Shown here: piece after piece, positions 52,624 through 63,007 of the stretch
Layout: every line of letters starts with the position of its first letter
How positions within the stretch are numbered: the stretch's first letter is position 1
Origin: Helicobacter canis
GTDB lineage: Bacteria > Campylobacterota > Campylobacteria > Campylobacterales > Helicobacteraceae
DNA: 64,000 nt
Assembly (NCBI RefSeq): GCF_008693005.1
Contig: NZ_VXKE01000006.1
Span: 1-64,000 of the forward strand
Reading direction: 5' to 3'
The notes under the pieces: generated by a model
What the model saw: the letters and a program-made list of their open reading frames with translations, nothing else
Told to the model about the DNA's origin: nothing
The model's database searches: none
Program-made: the position numbers and the translations under genes

Positions 52624-53206
52624 ACACGCTTAGATAGATCGCACAAAGTGTCGCGACTACACCAAGACCTAGCACGCTAAAGCTTGTCAGCCTATCGCGC
52701 TTGCAAAAGGAAGTAACAATGAGCCCAGAGAGGTAAAAAAGCAAAAGCGATGCGCCAAAGCCTATAGCTAGAAAGTCAAAGACAGAGAGCTTGAATGACC
52801 CTAGCTCAAACTTGCTCCCGCTAGATTTATGCATAAGCAGCAAAACCCCATACCAGCTTCTCTCCACCACCCTAAATGTAGGCTTCCCGTCTTTGCCCTT
52901 ACTAATTGTCGCGCTATATGCGACATTGCCAATGCTTGGATTACCCTTGATAAACTTCACTTCCGTATTTGGCGGGACTCTTAGATTATGTGTCTTTAAG
53001 AGCTCAAGTAGCACTGCTTGCTCCTTGCCTTGCGCAGGAGTAGAATCTAAAGGCAGCTCAAAGACCCTCGCCCCCGCATCTTGCCGCAGATCAAAAATAT
53101 ACCCAACCCCTGTAATTGCATAAATAAATGCGAGCGGGAGAAAAAACAAGCTCAAATATGTATGGACTCTCATCCAAGTCTTTTTGCTAAAGGCAGTATT
53201 TGTCAT
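52622..53206 (-). CDS. PepSY-associated TM-helix membrane protein
   Basis: 194 aa. The N-terminus SKKTWMRVHTYLSLFFLPLAFIYAITGVGYIF is the PepSY_TM signature (RxHxxxSxxFLPxA...TG). A periplasmic PepSY-like region (about 55-130) and two C-terminal helices follow. Such proteins often accompany iron-siderophore or reductase systems, but none is adjacent. A full AAGGAGG ribosome site and a TATAAT upstream give it an independent promoter after mfd. Confidence 0.75.
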   Translation of the reverse strand: MTNTAFSKKTWMRVHTYLSLFFLPLAFIYAITGVGYIFDLRQDAGARVFELPLDSTPAQGKEQAVLLELLKTHNLRVPPNTEVKFIKGNPSIGNVAYSATISKGKDGKPTFRVVERSWYGVLLLMHKSSGSKFELGSFKLSVFDFLAIGFGASLLLFYLSGLIVTSFCKRDRLTSFSVLGLGVVATLCAIYLSV

Positions 53207-53235
53207 AAGCTTTTGCCTCCTTGACTAGTTGCGCG

Positions 53236-53241
53236 ATTATA
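53236..53241 (-). promoter_or_regulatory. -10 box of the PepSY-type gene
   Basis: TATAAT on the minus strand, 30 bases upstream of the ATG at 53206, in the 62-base gap after mfd. Confidence 0.45.
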
Positions 53242-53268
53242 AATCACAGAGATAAAGCCATTGTGAAG

Positions 53269-56200
53269 CTAGCTGCGCAAATACGCCAGCAGTGCTTCAA
53301 GCACGCACTCATCATCAGCACTAGCTGCTTTGATTGTGTGCTTTTCTAAGGATTCTAGGGTGATTTGGATATTTTGCCCAAAATGCAAGATTGATTTAAT
53401 GCGCTTGTGGTTAGCTAGAATCTTAATAATAATAAGCTGGATAAAAGTCTGGCTCAATGTATCTAGCGCACCGAAGCGATCGCGGATCTCTGCTTCTATA
53501 TCGATGACTTCTCGCACTTCTTTAGCAAGCGACAATCGGCGGTAAAGCTCTAAGCGCAAAGAATCGCTCGTGATTAAATCAGGGCTCAAATACGCGCTAA
53601 TATTTAACCGCAGCTCAACGCTATGCTCCATTAGGCTTGGCTGATTGCTCAAAGTAGCAAGCGCATCTTCTAAAAGCTTAAGATACAAGCTAAAGCCGAT
53701 ATTTTTAATATGCCCGCTTTGCGACTCGCCAATAAGATTCCCGCCCCCTCTAATCTCTAAATCGTGATAAGCAATGCTAGCCCCTGATCCTAGGTAAGAG
53801 TTTCGCTCTAGTGCCAGCAGTCTTTTGCTCGCATCTTCTGTGATACTCTCCATTGACTCAATCAAAAAGTAGCAAAGCCCCTCCTTATCCCCTCGCCCTA
53901 CACGCCCTCTTAGCTGGTGCAAATCCGCTAGCCCAAAGCGATCCGCCCCATCGACAATGATAGTGTTGGCATTGGGGAGATGGATACCTGATTCAATAAT
54001 AGCGGTGCAAAGTAGAATCTGGTGCTTCCCGCACGCAAACTCATACATAATCTGCTCGCTCTCACTAGCACTTATGCGCGAGTGCAGCATAGCGATAGAT
54101 AGGGTGGGGAAAAGCTTATGCAAATGCGAGTAAATCGCAGGCATAGAAGCGATATTATTGTAGAGATAAAACACCTGCCCGCCACGGCGCAGCTCACGCT
54201 GGATAATCTCCTGCAACAAGGCATCGCTTTTATGCTTGATGAAAGTGCGCGGATCTTTGCGCGAGGTAGGTGGGGTCTCTAGGCGACTCATACCCTTAAT
54301 GTGTGAGAGTGCCATATTGAGTGTGCGTGGGATTGGCGTAGCAGACATACTTAGGATATGGACATTTGTGCTTAATTGCTTTAGACTCTCCTTTTGCTTC
54401 ACGCCAAACTTATGCTCCTCATCAACTACGATAAGCCCTAGCCTAGCAAACTCCACACCAAAGAGACTATGTGTGCCAACCACCACATCAAGCGCACCAC
54501 TTTTCAAACGCTCCAAAGTCTCGCGCTTTTCTTTAGCACTGCTGAAGCGATCATATTTGCCAACTTGTATGCCAAAGGGAGCAAAGCGTTTAGATAGTGT
54601 GGCAAAATGCTGCGCACTAAGGAGCGTTGTAGGCACGATTAAGGCACACTGATAGCCGCTTCTACACACGGCATAGATTGCATTCATCGCCACTTCTGTT
54701 TTGCCAAAGCCCACATCACCACTTAGTAGCCTATCCATCACACGCCCACTTGCAAGATCGCTAAAAATGGATTCTATAGAAGCTGCTTGATCTGGCGTTA
54801 AAGCAAAGCCTGCGGTATGCTTGAAGACTTCTAAATCTGGGCTTTGTGTATCAATCACCACACCTTGCAAAAGATTGCGCGTAGCTGCAAGCTTGATGAT
54901 AGAATCCGCTATGGCAAAGAGCTTTTCCCTAGCCTTTTGCTTAAGTCTTGCAAAGCTTCCCTTCCCAAGTCGATCAATCACGGGGATAGAGCCATTTGCC
55001 GCGATGTAGCGATCAATTGTGTGGAGATTCTCCACGGGGAGCAGGAGCTTATCTTCGCCAAAATATTGGATATGGATAAAATCCCGCGTAACACCTAAAA
55101 TAGTGTTTTGCACGATACCTTTGAAAATCCCTATGCCATACTCACTATGCACGACATACTCGCCGATATTTAGCTCATTAAGCGCAAATTTTGGGCGTTT
55201 GGGGCGCTTTTGCACTTGGGGGATACTAGATTCTAGGCTAATGATTAGCTCATCAGGCGTGCTAATATGCACAACTGCGCTAGATTCTACAATACTGCTA
55301 GAATCCACAATGCTCGCATTTAGAGCCGCTAGCTCGCTTCTGCTGCGCACCACAAGTGTAACTCGCTTGCCTGCGTGATGGGCTAGTAGCTTATCAAGCT
55401 TATCTAAGTAAAAGTCCATATCGACATAGGATTCTAGCTCTTCTAGCACCACGGGCATTTGCGGTGAGTCTTGCTTAGATTCTGCGATATGCACAAGCAC
55501 CTGCGCCCAAAACTCCCTAGCACTAGAATCTACATCGCTTGTATCACGCCCATCGCCAATACCTAGAGAGCCAATCTCACCAAGCTCAAGTGCTGCGGCT
55601 TTAGTAAGCATTGTTGGGTAGTGTGCTGGAAGAAGCCATCTGTGTGGCAAATACCATAGCCCAATAGAGAGTATGTCCTTGCTCATCACATCATAATCAC
55701 TCATCTCCACAGCTTCACGCAAGCTCTCATACTCATCTTGCTCTAGGCTAAAGAGTGCTGGTGCTATATCAAGCGCACTTTGGCTTGTGGGCTCTTTAAG
55801 CTGCGTCTCTATACTAAAGACACTAATCCCCTCGCACTCATCACCAAAAAAGCTAATGCGATAGGGCTTACTAAGAGGTGGGTAAATATCAACAATATCA
55901 CCGCGGAAGCTTACTTCGCCTTCCATCTCTATCATCTCCACACTCTCATACCCATAGCGTATCAATGTGTCTTTAAGCATTTGAAGCTGATAGTCTTTCC
56001 CCACTTCAAGCGTAAGGCTCTGGCAGTATTTATGCGATGGTAGTGGATAGAGAAGCGAGCAAAGTGGTGCTATTAAAATGGTGTTTTCATCAGTGTAAAA
56101 AGTGCGAAGCTGGGCTAGATTCTCCACAAGCTCGACAAAAAAGCTGCGCACATCATCGCCTGTGTGCAGGCGCGTCTCCTTGCATAAAAGTGGCTTTTTT

Positions 56201-56331
56201 AGGGAGATCTGTGCATTATAAGCATAGAGTGCGACTTGATAGGCTTTTAGTGCCTCTTCATAATCTCTGCATACAATAATCCGTGCAGATAAGCCTTCTA
56301 AAAAGGCTTTATAGAGGTTTGCTTGGAGCAT
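53269..56331 (-). CDS. mfd: Transcription-repair coupling factor
   Basis: A DNA translocase that removes stalled RNA polymerase and recruits UvrA, 1020 aa. The UvrB-like N-terminal half is reduced relative to E. coli (1148 aa). The RNAP-interaction domain GEYVVHSEYGIGIFKGI is at about residue 390. Helicase motifs are GDVGFGKTEVAMNAI, VVDEEHKFGVKQKE and LRGRVGRGDKEG. A Ser-rich linker VDSSSIVESSAVV is motif-coded. The start codon lies within the last bases of ccmA (23-base overlap), as in H. pylori. Confidence 0.95.
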   Translation of the reverse strand: MLQANLYKAFLEGLSARIIVCRDYEEALKAYQVALYAYNAQISLKKPLLCKETRLHTGDDVRSFFVELVENLAQLRTFYTDENTILIAPLCSLLYPLPSHKYCQSLTLEVGKDYQLQMLKDTLIRYGYESVEMIEMEGEVSFRGDIVDIYPPLSKPYRISFFGDECEGISVFSIETQLKEPTSQSALDIAPALFSLEQDEYESLREAVEMSDYDVMSKDILSIGLWYLPHRWLLPAHYPTMLTKAAALELGEIGSLGIGDGRDTSDVDSSAREFWAQVLVHIAESKQDSPQMPVVLEELESYVDMDFYLDKLDKLLAHHAGKRVTLVVRSRSELAALNASIVDSSSIVESSAVVHISTPDELIISLESSIPQVQKRPKRPKFALNELNIGEYVVHSEYGIGIFKGIVQNTILGVTRDFIHIQYFGEDKLLLPVENLHTIDRYIAANGSIPVIDRLGKGSFARLKQKAREKLFAIADSIIKLAATRNLLQGVVIDTQSPDLEVFKHTAGFALTPDQAASIESIFSDLASGRVMDRLLSGDVGFGKTEVAMNAIYAVCRSGYQCALIVPTTLLSAQHFATLSKRFAPFGIQVGKYDRFSSAKEKRETLERLKSGALDVVVGTHSLFGVEFARLGLIVVDEEHKFGVKQKESLKQLSTNVHILSMSATPIPRTLNMALSHIKGMSRLETPPTSRKDPRTFIKHKSDALLQEIIQRELRRGGQVFYLYNNIASMPAIYSHLHKLFPTLSIAMLHSRISASESEQIMYEFACGKHQILLCTAIIESGIHLPNANTIIVDGADRFGLADLHQLRGRVGRGDKEGLCYFLIESMESITEDASKRLLALERNSYLGSGASIAYHDLEIRGGGNLIGESQSGHIKNIGFSLYLKLLEDALATLSNQPSLMEHSVELRLNISAYLSPDLITSDSLRLELYRRLSLAKEVREVIDIEAEIRDRFGALDTLSQTFIQLIIIKILANHKRIKSILHFGQNIQITLESLEKHTIKAASADDECVLEALLAYLRS

Positions 56332-56716
56332 TCTTTGAAGCTAATGGAGTTTGCCCTTTGATTTTGCTTTCCCCTATAAATACACCTTTTTTCTCAATCA
56401 CAAGCTCTGTAGAAGTAATCACTCCCTCAAATCGTCCAAGCGAAGCGATCTCCACGCTCTCGCTCTCAGTAGAGCCTTTAAGCTTGCCGCTTACAATGAG
56501 CTTATTTGCATACACTTCACCATTGACAAAGCCACTTTTGCCGATCATCACCGTGCTTTTTGAGCGGATACTTCCCTCAAGCTCGCCATCAATGTGTAGG
56601 TGGCAGTCAGTGTTAATCTCGCCTTTAATCTTTGTGCCTTGTGCGATAATGGTCGCAGCTCCGGGCTTCTGCCCTAGTCCATTAGGTTGTTTATCGTCGC
56701 TAGTAAAGATTGCCAT
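56309..56716 (-). CDS. ccmA: Bactofilin CcmA, cell-shape protein
   Basis: A polymerising beta-helical scaffold for helical cell shape, 135 aa. The repeated short beta strands (GTKIKGEINTDCHLHIDGELEGSIRSKSTVMIGKSGFVNGEVYANKLIVSGKLKGS) form the bactofilin (DUF583) domain. The gene order mfd-ccmA-csd1-csd2-folC is that of H. pylori HP1541-HP1545. AAAGGAG precedes the ATG. It overlaps csd1 by 43 bases and mfd by 23. Confidence 0.94.
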   Translation of the reverse strand: MAIFTSDDKQPNGLGQKPGAATIIAQGTKIKGEINTDCHLHIDGELEGSIRSKSTVMIGKSGFVNGEVYANKLIVSGKLKGSTESESVEIASLGRFEGVITSTELVIEKKGVFIGESKIKGQTPLASKNAPSKPL

Positions 56717-57561
56717 GCAATGCTCCTTTCTTTTGTAAAAATTGAATCAAAGTTTTTCATATCCCACCTAGCAAAGTTCATAGGATCGATAGGCTTTTCC
56801 AAAAAGCGCACCTCATAGTGCAAGTGCGGACCTGTGCTAACGCCAGAGTTTCCCGTCCTTGCTATGAGCTGCCCCTTTTTCACAAATGAGCCCACTTTGA
56901 TCAGCACTTCATTAAGGTGAGCATAATAAGTTTTAAAACCAAATGAATGGGTAATCTTCACTAATTTTCCATACCCACCATTCCAACCAGAATCCGCCCA
57001 ATCCACCACGCCATCAGCGGTGGCATACACAGGCGTGCCAATTTTAGCCCCAAAATCTGTGCCTGTATGCTGGCGCACGACACGCAGCACAGGGTGAAGT
57101 CTCGTGCCATAAGGATCTGTGATACTTGTAAAATGCTCCAAAGGATAGCCATTGGGGATAAACTTCATAAAAAACGCCTTTTGCACACCTGTAATGCTTG
57201 CTATATCCACGCGATCGACTAGATTCTCATTAGGCATATTATTGACACCAATGACATTTTCAAGGTTATCGATCTTATCGCTTGCTATGGAGATTTCTTG
57301 TAGGCGTTGATTGATCTCGTCATTTAAAATCGCATTACCAAGCAGCATTGTTTCATTGCGCTCTTCAATAAGGGAGGTTTTTGCATTAATATCTGCGATT
57401 TCTGATCGAAAAACCCCAATAGCCACCGCGATAAAAAACACCACACTAAGAAAAAAGAGTAGCACATATAAGGTGATTTGACGAAAAATCATATTCACAT
57501 TGATAAACTTGCTCCCATTTTTATGGGTGATCATCAACACAAGGCGTTGGTCAAATATCAT
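56674..57561 (-). CDS. csd1: Peptidoglycan DD-endopeptidase Csd1 (M23)
   Basis: Trims peptidoglycan cross-links to generate helical shape. 295 aa, with one N-terminal membrane helix (ITLYVLLFFLSVVFFIAVAIGVF), a helical periplasmic segment, then a LytM domain. All zinc and catalytic residues are present: HTGTDFG, YYAHL and PHLHYEV. It overlaps csd2 by 4 bases (ATGA) and is translationally coupled to the inactive partner. Confidence 0.93.
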   Translation of the reverse strand: MIFDQRLVLMITHKNGSKFINVNMIFRQITLYVLLFFLSVVFFIAVAIGVFRSEIADINAKTSLIEERNETMLLGNAILNDEINQRLQEISIASDKIDNLENVIGVNNMPNENLVDRVDIASITGVQKAFFMKFIPNGYPLEHFTSITDPYGTRLHPVLRVVRQHTGTDFGAKIGTPVYATADGVVDWADSGWNGGYGKLVKITHSFGFKTYYAHLNEVLIKVGSFVKKGQLIARTGNSGVSTGPHLHYEVRFLEKPIDPMNFARWDMKNFDSIFTKERSIAWQSLLATINNLMD

Positions 57562-58493
57562 AAAGACTCTTTTTTGAGCTTCTCACTAGAGCTTACGCGT
57601 AATGTTTGGAGCTTGGCGATGTCTTCAATCGCCCATACAAGATTCTTCCAATCAATGCCATCTTCTTTTTGAAAAATCGCATCAAAATTTTCAAAATTCC
57701 AGCTGGCATAGGTGGCAGGGTTAAGCGAATTACCCAAGAAGCCCACTTCATAATACAATCTCTCTCCATTAGAGCGACCGCTATTGCCGCTATATCCTAT
57801 AATCTGTCCCTTTTGCACAAAATCGCCCTTATTGATCGTCAGCGTATCAAGGTGGGCATAGACTGATGAGAATCCAAAGGAATGCGTAAGCTTAATCACA
57901 TTACCAAGTCCTGTTTTGCCATTATTTTGCACAAGCACGACCACGCCATCAGCAGTAGCATGCACAGGTGTGCTCTTTGGCACAATGTAGTCCATCGCAC
58001 CATCGACTCCACTCACATTGCGCAATGGGTGCAAACGCTCGGCAGTAAGATGCTTGCTTGTGAAGTTCTTCAAAGGATCGCCATTAGGGATAAGGCTTAG
58101 TAGCAGTAGCTTGTGCGTGTTGCTAATGCTTTGCAAATCGACTTTTGTGATTTGGGGCTGCTGCGTGATATTGCGCTTAATACTTACAATATCTTCTAGC
58201 TTATCGATTTTAGAATTTACCACTTCTAGCTCATCTGTGCGCTCTCTAATGGCATTTCTAAGCAAGGCGTTTTTTTGATAGATAGAGTGGTATTGTGCGA
58301 TAGCATTGCTCTTTTGCTTGGCAATATCATTGACTTGGTGCATAAGGAAATACATCGCAACAAAACTTAGTGAAAATAGCCCAGCCACCACAAACGCACC
58401 GATTATGGCAAGCTTGGTAACATTCCTAGGGAGAGAAAACTGCCTAGATCCCTTCTCATCGACAATTGAGACAACTAGTCTATCTTCTTGCAT
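57558..58493 (-). CDS. csd2: Degenerate M23 protein Csd2, partner of Csd1
   Basis: 311 aa with the same layout as Csd1: a membrane helix near residue 30 (LAIIGAFVVAGLFSLSFVAMYFL), a coiled segment, and a LytM fold. The zinc ligands are lost: DGAMDY replaces the HxxxD block and GERLYYEV replaces HLHYEV; only VYAHL is kept. It is therefore a pseudo-peptidase, consistent with the known H. pylori Csd1-Csd2 heterodimer in which Csd2 is a structural partner. It overlaps folC by 14 bases. Confidence 0.92.
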   Translation of the reverse strand: MQEDRLVVSIVDEKGSRQFSLPRNVTKLAIIGAFVVAGLFSLSFVAMYFLMHQVNDIAKQKSNAIAQYHSIYQKNALLRNAIRERTDELEVVNSKIDKLEDIVSIKRNITQQPQITKVDLQSISNTHKLLLLSLIPNGDPLKNFTSKHLTAERLHPLRNVSGVDGAMDYIVPKSTPVHATADGVVVLVQNNGKTGLGNVIKLTHSFGFSSVYAHLDTLTINKGDFVQKGQIIGYSGNSGRSNGERLYYEVGFLGNSLNPATYASWNFENFDAIFQKEDGIDWKNLVWAIEDIAKLQTLRVSSSEKLKKESL

Positions 58494-59688
58494 TCCACAT
58501 CTCCAAAAAAGCTTCCGCTACGCTAAATGACCCAAATACCACATACTCTTTATCGTCCTTGATTGAAGAGCGGCTAAGCACAAACTCTTCATAGCTAATC
58601 CCAAGCTCAGCACAAATAGCCACCAGCTCATCTCTAGGCATAGCTCTACTATGCGCGATAGGGCAAATCAGCAATTGATCAATATTGGGCTTTACAATAG
58701 TCAATATCTCGCGCACGTCCTTTTGAGAAAATGTATTATACACAAGATTTACGCGTTTATTGCCAAGAATTTGCACCATAGCGCGCGCGCACTCGGCATT
58801 GTGCCCCACATCAATCATAACATTTGGGGCGATTTTTTGCGCTCTAGCTGGCAGGTCAAACTTAGGCATATTTGCTATATCATCGATACCCAAAGCCTTA
58901 AGCACGCGCAATGCTACAATGAAATTCTCCTGCAAAAATGGCGCGAAATCTCGCACATAATCAGCCATATCTAGGGATTTTAAGCTAGATTCTATGTCGT
59001 CTTTAGTGATTATTACAAGTGTAGAATCTAGCTCTTTGGCAGTAGCTTTAGCGATAGATTCTACTTCTTTATAAGCTTGTGGGGCTAAAATCGCGCACTT
59101 GCTCATAGCCTTTAGCTTTGTAGTGGCAATAGATTCTATACTCTCTCCTAATAACTCCATATGGTCATAAGAGATAGGTGTGAAAACACTTAGCTCCACA
59201 AACTCTCTTAGCACACTCGTGGAGTCAAACTCGCCTCCAAGCCCAGCTTCACATACAAAATACTCACACTCTTGCGCCAGCACCAAAGCAAGCAAAGTGG
59301 CATACTCAAAGTAGCTTGCCTGCTTTGTGCAAGCATAGCCTTGTAGAATCTGGTGCGCTGCTTCTAGCTCTTCATCGCTCACTATGCGCCCATTTTTATA
59401 AAATCGCTCATTAAAGCAGTGCAAATGTGGGGAGCTAAAATGCAGCACACTATGTCCTTGCTCCAAAAGCCCTAGCGCGATAAATCGCCCTGTGCTACCC
59501 TTGCCATTTGTGCCTAGGATATGGATAATGTGAGAAGAGAGCTTAAAATTAGCGCACAAGGAAGCAAAAATCCTAGGCATACGCTCTTTGTCAAACTCCG
59601 CATACTCCGCGCCTTTAGATTCTAGGTAAGCGTGCAAGGAAGTGCTAGATTCTAGGCTAGAATCTACACTGCTATCACTCTTACTCAC
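58480..59688 (-). CDS. folC: Folylpolyglutamate synthase/dihydrofolate synthase
   Basis: Adds glutamate to dihydropteroate and folates, 402 aa. The ATP-binding loop is HILGTNGKGSTGRFIALGL at about 56-74, followed by SSPHLHCFNERF and the later YDHMELLG and DVGHNAECARAM blocks. The first 16 residues (SDSSVDSSLESSTS) are a motif-coded Ser-rich extension read across an inverted pair at 59646-59666. GTG start overlaps lptE by 4 bases. Confidence 0.92.
   Translation of the reverse strand: MSKSDSSVDSSLESSTSLHAYLESKGAEYAEFDKERMPRIFASLCANFKLSSHIIHILGTNGKGSTGRFIALGLLEQGHSVLHFSSPHLHCFNERFYKNGRIVSDEELEAAHQILQGYACTKQASYFEYATLLALVLAQECEYFVCEAGLGGEFDSTSVLREFVELSVFTPISYDHMELLGESIESIATTKLKAMSKCAILAPQAYKEVESIAKATAKELDSTLVIITKDDIESSLKSLDMADYVRDFAPFLQENFIVALRVLKALGIDDIANMPKFDLPARAQKIAPNVMIDVGHNAECARAMVQILGNKRVNLVYNTFSQKDVREILTIVKPNIDQLLICPIAHSRAMPRDELVAICAELGISYEEFVLSRSSIKDDKEYVVFGSFSVAEAFLEMWNARR
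59646..59666. repeat. In-frame inverted TAGAATC pair at the 5' end of folC
   Basis: TAGATTCTAG and its complement with one central base form a perfect palindrome inside the N-terminal codons of folC, encoding Val-Asp-Ser-Ser-Leu-Glu-Ser. Confidence 0.65.
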
Positions 59689-60188
59689 TTTTGCCCCTCA
59701 AAGGAAATTTGAGCGACAAACTGATCCACCGTTTGCGTGAAAGCCTGATTGATCGCGTAGTAGCGGTTATTATAGGTGGTAAGTGGATTATCTAGCGAGA
59801 CATTATAGTCGTAATACCCACTGCTATTGAAAGTCCTTCTTGTGCCTTTTTTGTTATCATAGGTGTAGGTTACATACGCGCTTACACGATAATAAGTCGT
59901 AAATGCGCTGCTACTAAGAGCAAATGTCGTATCTGCAATTTTATCAATCTCAACGATGATAATGCTATCGGCATCTTCTTTGCTAGAAACACGCGTTTGA
60001 AAGCGTGCGATAATGATCTTGTTCATAAGGTCTTTAAGCTCGACAGAGTTTTCTGGGTTGGGGAGATTGACCTTTAGCTCCACATAGACACGCTCACCTA
60101 AGGCTTTTTGCACAAAAGTAGCTGATGGGACATAGCCACAGCCTGCAAAAGCAAGCATTATAGCCACTAGAGCGATAAGTCTGCCCAC
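59685..60188 (-). CDS. lptE: LPS-assembly lipoprotein LptE
   Basis: An outer-membrane lipoprotein that plugs the LptD barrel during lipopolysaccharide export. 167 aa, with a signal peptide and lipobox AFAGC (Cys17), then YVPSATFVQKALGERVYVEL, an LptE-type beginning. It starts with GTG directly after the leuS stop. Its place between leuS and folC corresponds to H. pylori HP1546. Identification rests on position, lipobox and domain shape. Confidence 0.82.
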   Translation of the reverse strand: MGRLIALVAIMLAFAGCGYVPSATFVQKALGERVYVELKVNLPNPENSVELKDLMNKIIIARFQTRVSSKEDADSIIIVEIDKIADTTFALSSSAFTTYYRVSAYVTYTYDNKKGTRRTFNSSGYYDYNVSLDNPLTTYNNRYYAINQAFTQTVDQFVAQISFEGQK

Positions 60189-62624
60189 TCACACCACCAC
60201 GAAATTTACAAGCTTATTTGGCACAAAGACTTCTTTAGTAATGGTTGCATCAAGTAGCCATTTTTCCACGGCTTGTTTTGCTTGGTTGATGACTTGCTGC
60301 TTATCTTGGCTTGCTTGCACGCTGATTTCTGCGCGCTTTTTGCCATTAATCGTAACGGCATAAACACTCTCATCGCTAGCAAACACACTAGAATCCACTT
60401 CTATCTCGCCAAAGTTTGCCAGCCCAAAAAGCTCTTCACTAAGCTCCCAGCAAATATGGGGGATAATAGGCTCTAGGATAGAGAGCAAGATGAAATACCC
60501 CTCCGTCCAAACATCTGGATTATCCTGCGCACTTAGTGCATTAAATGCTTCCATACAAGCGGCAATGAGTGTGTTGAAGTTGTAGTTATTCTGCCTTTTG
60601 GTGAAAACTTCTTGGCTTTTTTGCAAGGCTTCATAGATTTTCTTGCGTGCTAATTTTTGCGCAGAGTCTAGCTTGCTTCCATCAATGCGCGGAAGTGCTT
60701 TTGTCGGGTAGGCATTTTGCGCGCGCTCATACAAGCGGCGGATAAAGCGGTTTGCCCCCTCCACGCCATTATCATTCCACTCCAATTCCTTAATAGGCGG
60801 AGCAGCAAACAAGATAAACAAGCGCGCAGTATCCGCCCCATACGCGTGTAAAATATCTTTAGGATTGACAACATTGCCTTTAGATTTTGCCATTTTCGCG
60901 CCATCTTTTAGCACCATTCCTTGTGTAAGCAAATGCGCAAAAGGCTCATTGAAGCAGTGGTAGCCCAAATCGCGCAAAACTTTGGTAAAAAATCGCGCAT
61001 AAAGCAAATGCAAGATCGCGTGCTCAATCCCGCCAATGTATTCATCAACTTCTAGCCAATACGACACGCTAGCTTTATCGATCGCGCACTGCTCCCATTT
61101 ACTGCGCTGCGTGGCATAGCGCAAGAAATACCAGCTAGATTCTACAAAAGTATCCATCGTATCACTCTCTCGCCTTGCCTGCTTGCCGCATTTAGGGCAG
61201 ATAGCTTGCATAAAGCCAGCGTGGCTAGCAAGTGGATTCCCCTCCCCGGTGATTAGCACATCATCTGGGAGAGTTATGGGGAGATTTTCTCTCTTTTCTG
61301 GCACTGCCCCACAGCTCTCACAATGCACAATGGGGATGGGCGCACCCCAATACCGCTGCCTAGACACCCCCCAATCACGCAAGCGATAATTGACCACGCC
61401 AGAGCCAAGCGCATTCTCCTCAAAATGCCTAATCACAGCCTGCCTAGCTTCATCACCACTAAGCCCCTTAAACGCGCTAGAATCTAGCATCGCTCCATCA
61501 TCACTACAAGGCAAGGGGTTTTGTGTCTGCAATGCTTGTTTAATAGGCAAGTCACACATCGTAGCAAAGGCGAAATCCCTTTCATCGTGTGCTGGCACAC
61601 TCATCACCGCCCCAGAGCCATAATCCATAAGCACGAAATTTGCCACCCATATCGGTAGCAACTCCCCTGTGATAGGGTGGATAGCTTTAATCCCTAGATC
61701 CACGCCTTGCTTTTGCGCGCTTGCGCGATCTCGTGCGCTTGTGTTTTGCATAGCAATAATCTGCTCTTGCTGCTGCGCGCTCAAGTGATCAAACATCGCC
61801 TTTGCCAAAGGATGCTCTGGAGCAATCGCGCAATAAGTAACGCCAAATATCGTATCTGGGCGTGTGGTAAATATCTCTAAACTCTCTATCCCGCTACGCT
61901 CCTTGGCACTAGATTCTAGGGAGAATCTACACTGCAAGCCATAGGATTTACCGATCCAATTTTTCTGCATAAGTAGCACTTGTGGCGACCATTTCCCCTC
62001 TAAAGTCTGCAAGTCTTCAAGCAGCTCCTCTGCATAATCAGTGATTTTAATGTAGTATTGCTCCATTTCTTTTTGCACAACTTGCGTATCACATCGCCAG
62101 CATTTGCCATCGATGACTTGCTCATTTGCAAGCACGGTTAAATCATTTGGACACCAATTTAGCAAGGCTTTCTTGCGATAGATTAGACCTCTCTCCCACA
62201 TTTGGATAAAGAACTCTTGCTCCCATTTTGTGTAAATAGGATCGCAAGTGGCTAAATCTTGCTGCGCTGAAAATGAGAGCCCAAGAGCCGCAAACTCCGC
62301 GCGCATAGCATCCATATTGTCATAAGTCCAAGACTTTGGGTGGAGTTTGTGCTTTATAGCGGCATTTTCCGCTGGCATACCAAAGGCGTCAAAGCCTATT
62401 GGGTGCAGGACATTAAAGCCGCGATTGCGGTAATACCTTGCTAGCGCATCGCCTATGCAGTAGTTGCGCACATGCCCCATATGGATCGCCCCACTTGGGT
62501 AAGGAAACATACTTAGGATATATTTTTTAGGTTTTGTAGAGTCCCACTCTGGCTCAAATGCCCCCGCTTGCTTCCAATGCTCTTGCCATTTTTTCTCTAT
62601 TACCCTTGGGTTGTAACTACGCAT
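60189..62624 (-). CDS. leuS: Leucyl-tRNA synthetase
   Basis: A class I synthetase of 811 aa. The HIGH motif is [16 protein letters not shown] at about 40-55. The editing domain (CP1) has [21 protein letters not shown] at about 250. The usual KMSKS loop reads KMAKS ([12 protein letters not shown] at about 580), an alanine in the third position. A zinc-binding CP segment [21 protein letters not shown] is intact. The DUF6394 gene lies 8 bases upstream. Confidence 0.96.
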   Translation of the reverse strand: MRSYNPRVIEKKWQEHWKQAGAFEPEWDSTKPKKYILSMFPYPSGAIHMGHVRNYCIGDALARYYRNRGFNVLHPIGFDAFGMPAENAAIKHKLHPKSWTYDNMDAMRAEFAALGLSFSAQQDLATCDPIYTKWEQEFFIQMWERGLIYRKKALLNWCPNDLTVLANEQVIDGKCWRCDTQVVQKEMEQYYIKITDYAEELLEDLQTLEGKWSPQVLLMQKNWIGKSYGLQCRFSLESSAKERSGIESLEIFTTRPDTIFGVTYCAIAPEHPLAKAMFDHLSAQQQEQIIAMQNTSARDRASAQKQGVDLGIKAIHPITGELLPIWVANFVLMDYGSGAVMSVPAHDERDFAFATMCDLPIKQALQTQNPLPCSDDGAMLDSSAFKGLSGDEARQAVIRHFEENALGSGVVNYRLRDWGVSRQRYWGAPIPIVHCESCGAVPEKRENLPITLPDDVLITGEGNPLASHAGFMQAICPKCGKQARRESDTMDTFVESSWYFLRYATQRSKWEQCAIDKASVSYWLEVDEYIGGIEHAILHLLYARFFTKVLRDLGYHCFNEPFAHLLTQGMVLKDGAKMAKSKGNVVNPKDILHAYGADTARLFILFAAPPIKELEWNDNGVEGANRFIRRLYERAQNAYPTKALPRIDGSKLDSAQKLARKKIYEALQKSQEVFTKRQNNYNFNTLIAACMEAFNALSAQDNPDVWTEGYFILLSILEPIIPHICWELSEELFGLANFGEIEVDSSVFASDESVYAVTINGKKRAEISVQASQDKQQVINQAKQAVEKWLLDATITKEVFVPNKLVNFVVV

Positions 62625-62632
62625 ACACTATC

Positions 62633-62974
62633 CTAGAAATCTGCATCTTGCTTTTGCGCACTCTCAATGAGAATCAAAATAAGCGAGAAAATATTTGCCA
62701 TAAGTGCGCCAAGCACAAACACATACGCTAGCTTTTCATTATGGAAGACTTGTAGCACGCCAAAAGCTGGCAGCAAGTGCAAGTCTGCGACAATCGAGCT
62801 AGCAAATAGCTCTGATGAAAGCCTTTTGCGCACGCCGATTTTTAAGGTTGTGGCGATGAGATTAAGCGCGATAGCCATAAACAAAATCGTAATATCTGGC
62901 GCATATAAAAATCCCGCCGTAGAAGTCGCACTACTTAGTGTAAAAAAAATGAAAATGACCTTACCCCAATCCAT
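62633..62974 (-). CDS. DUF6394-type small membrane protein
   Basis: 113 aa with three or four hydrophobic helices (VIFIFFTLSSATSTAGFLYA, ITILFMAIALNLIATTLKI, YVFVLGALMANIFSLILILI). It matches the small conserved membrane protein between secF and leuS in H. pylori (HP1548 position). The function is unknown, and the DUF assignment is from memory of the family. Confidence 0.78.
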   Translation of the reverse strand: MDWGKVIFIFFTLSSATSTAGFLYAPDITILFMAIALNLIATTLKIGVRKRLSSELFASSIVADLHLLPAFGVLQVFHNEKLAYVFVLGALMANIFSLILILIESAQKQDADF

Positions 62975-63007
62975 ACCCTACTCCTTATCTAAAATCTACT
63001 TTTGGAT

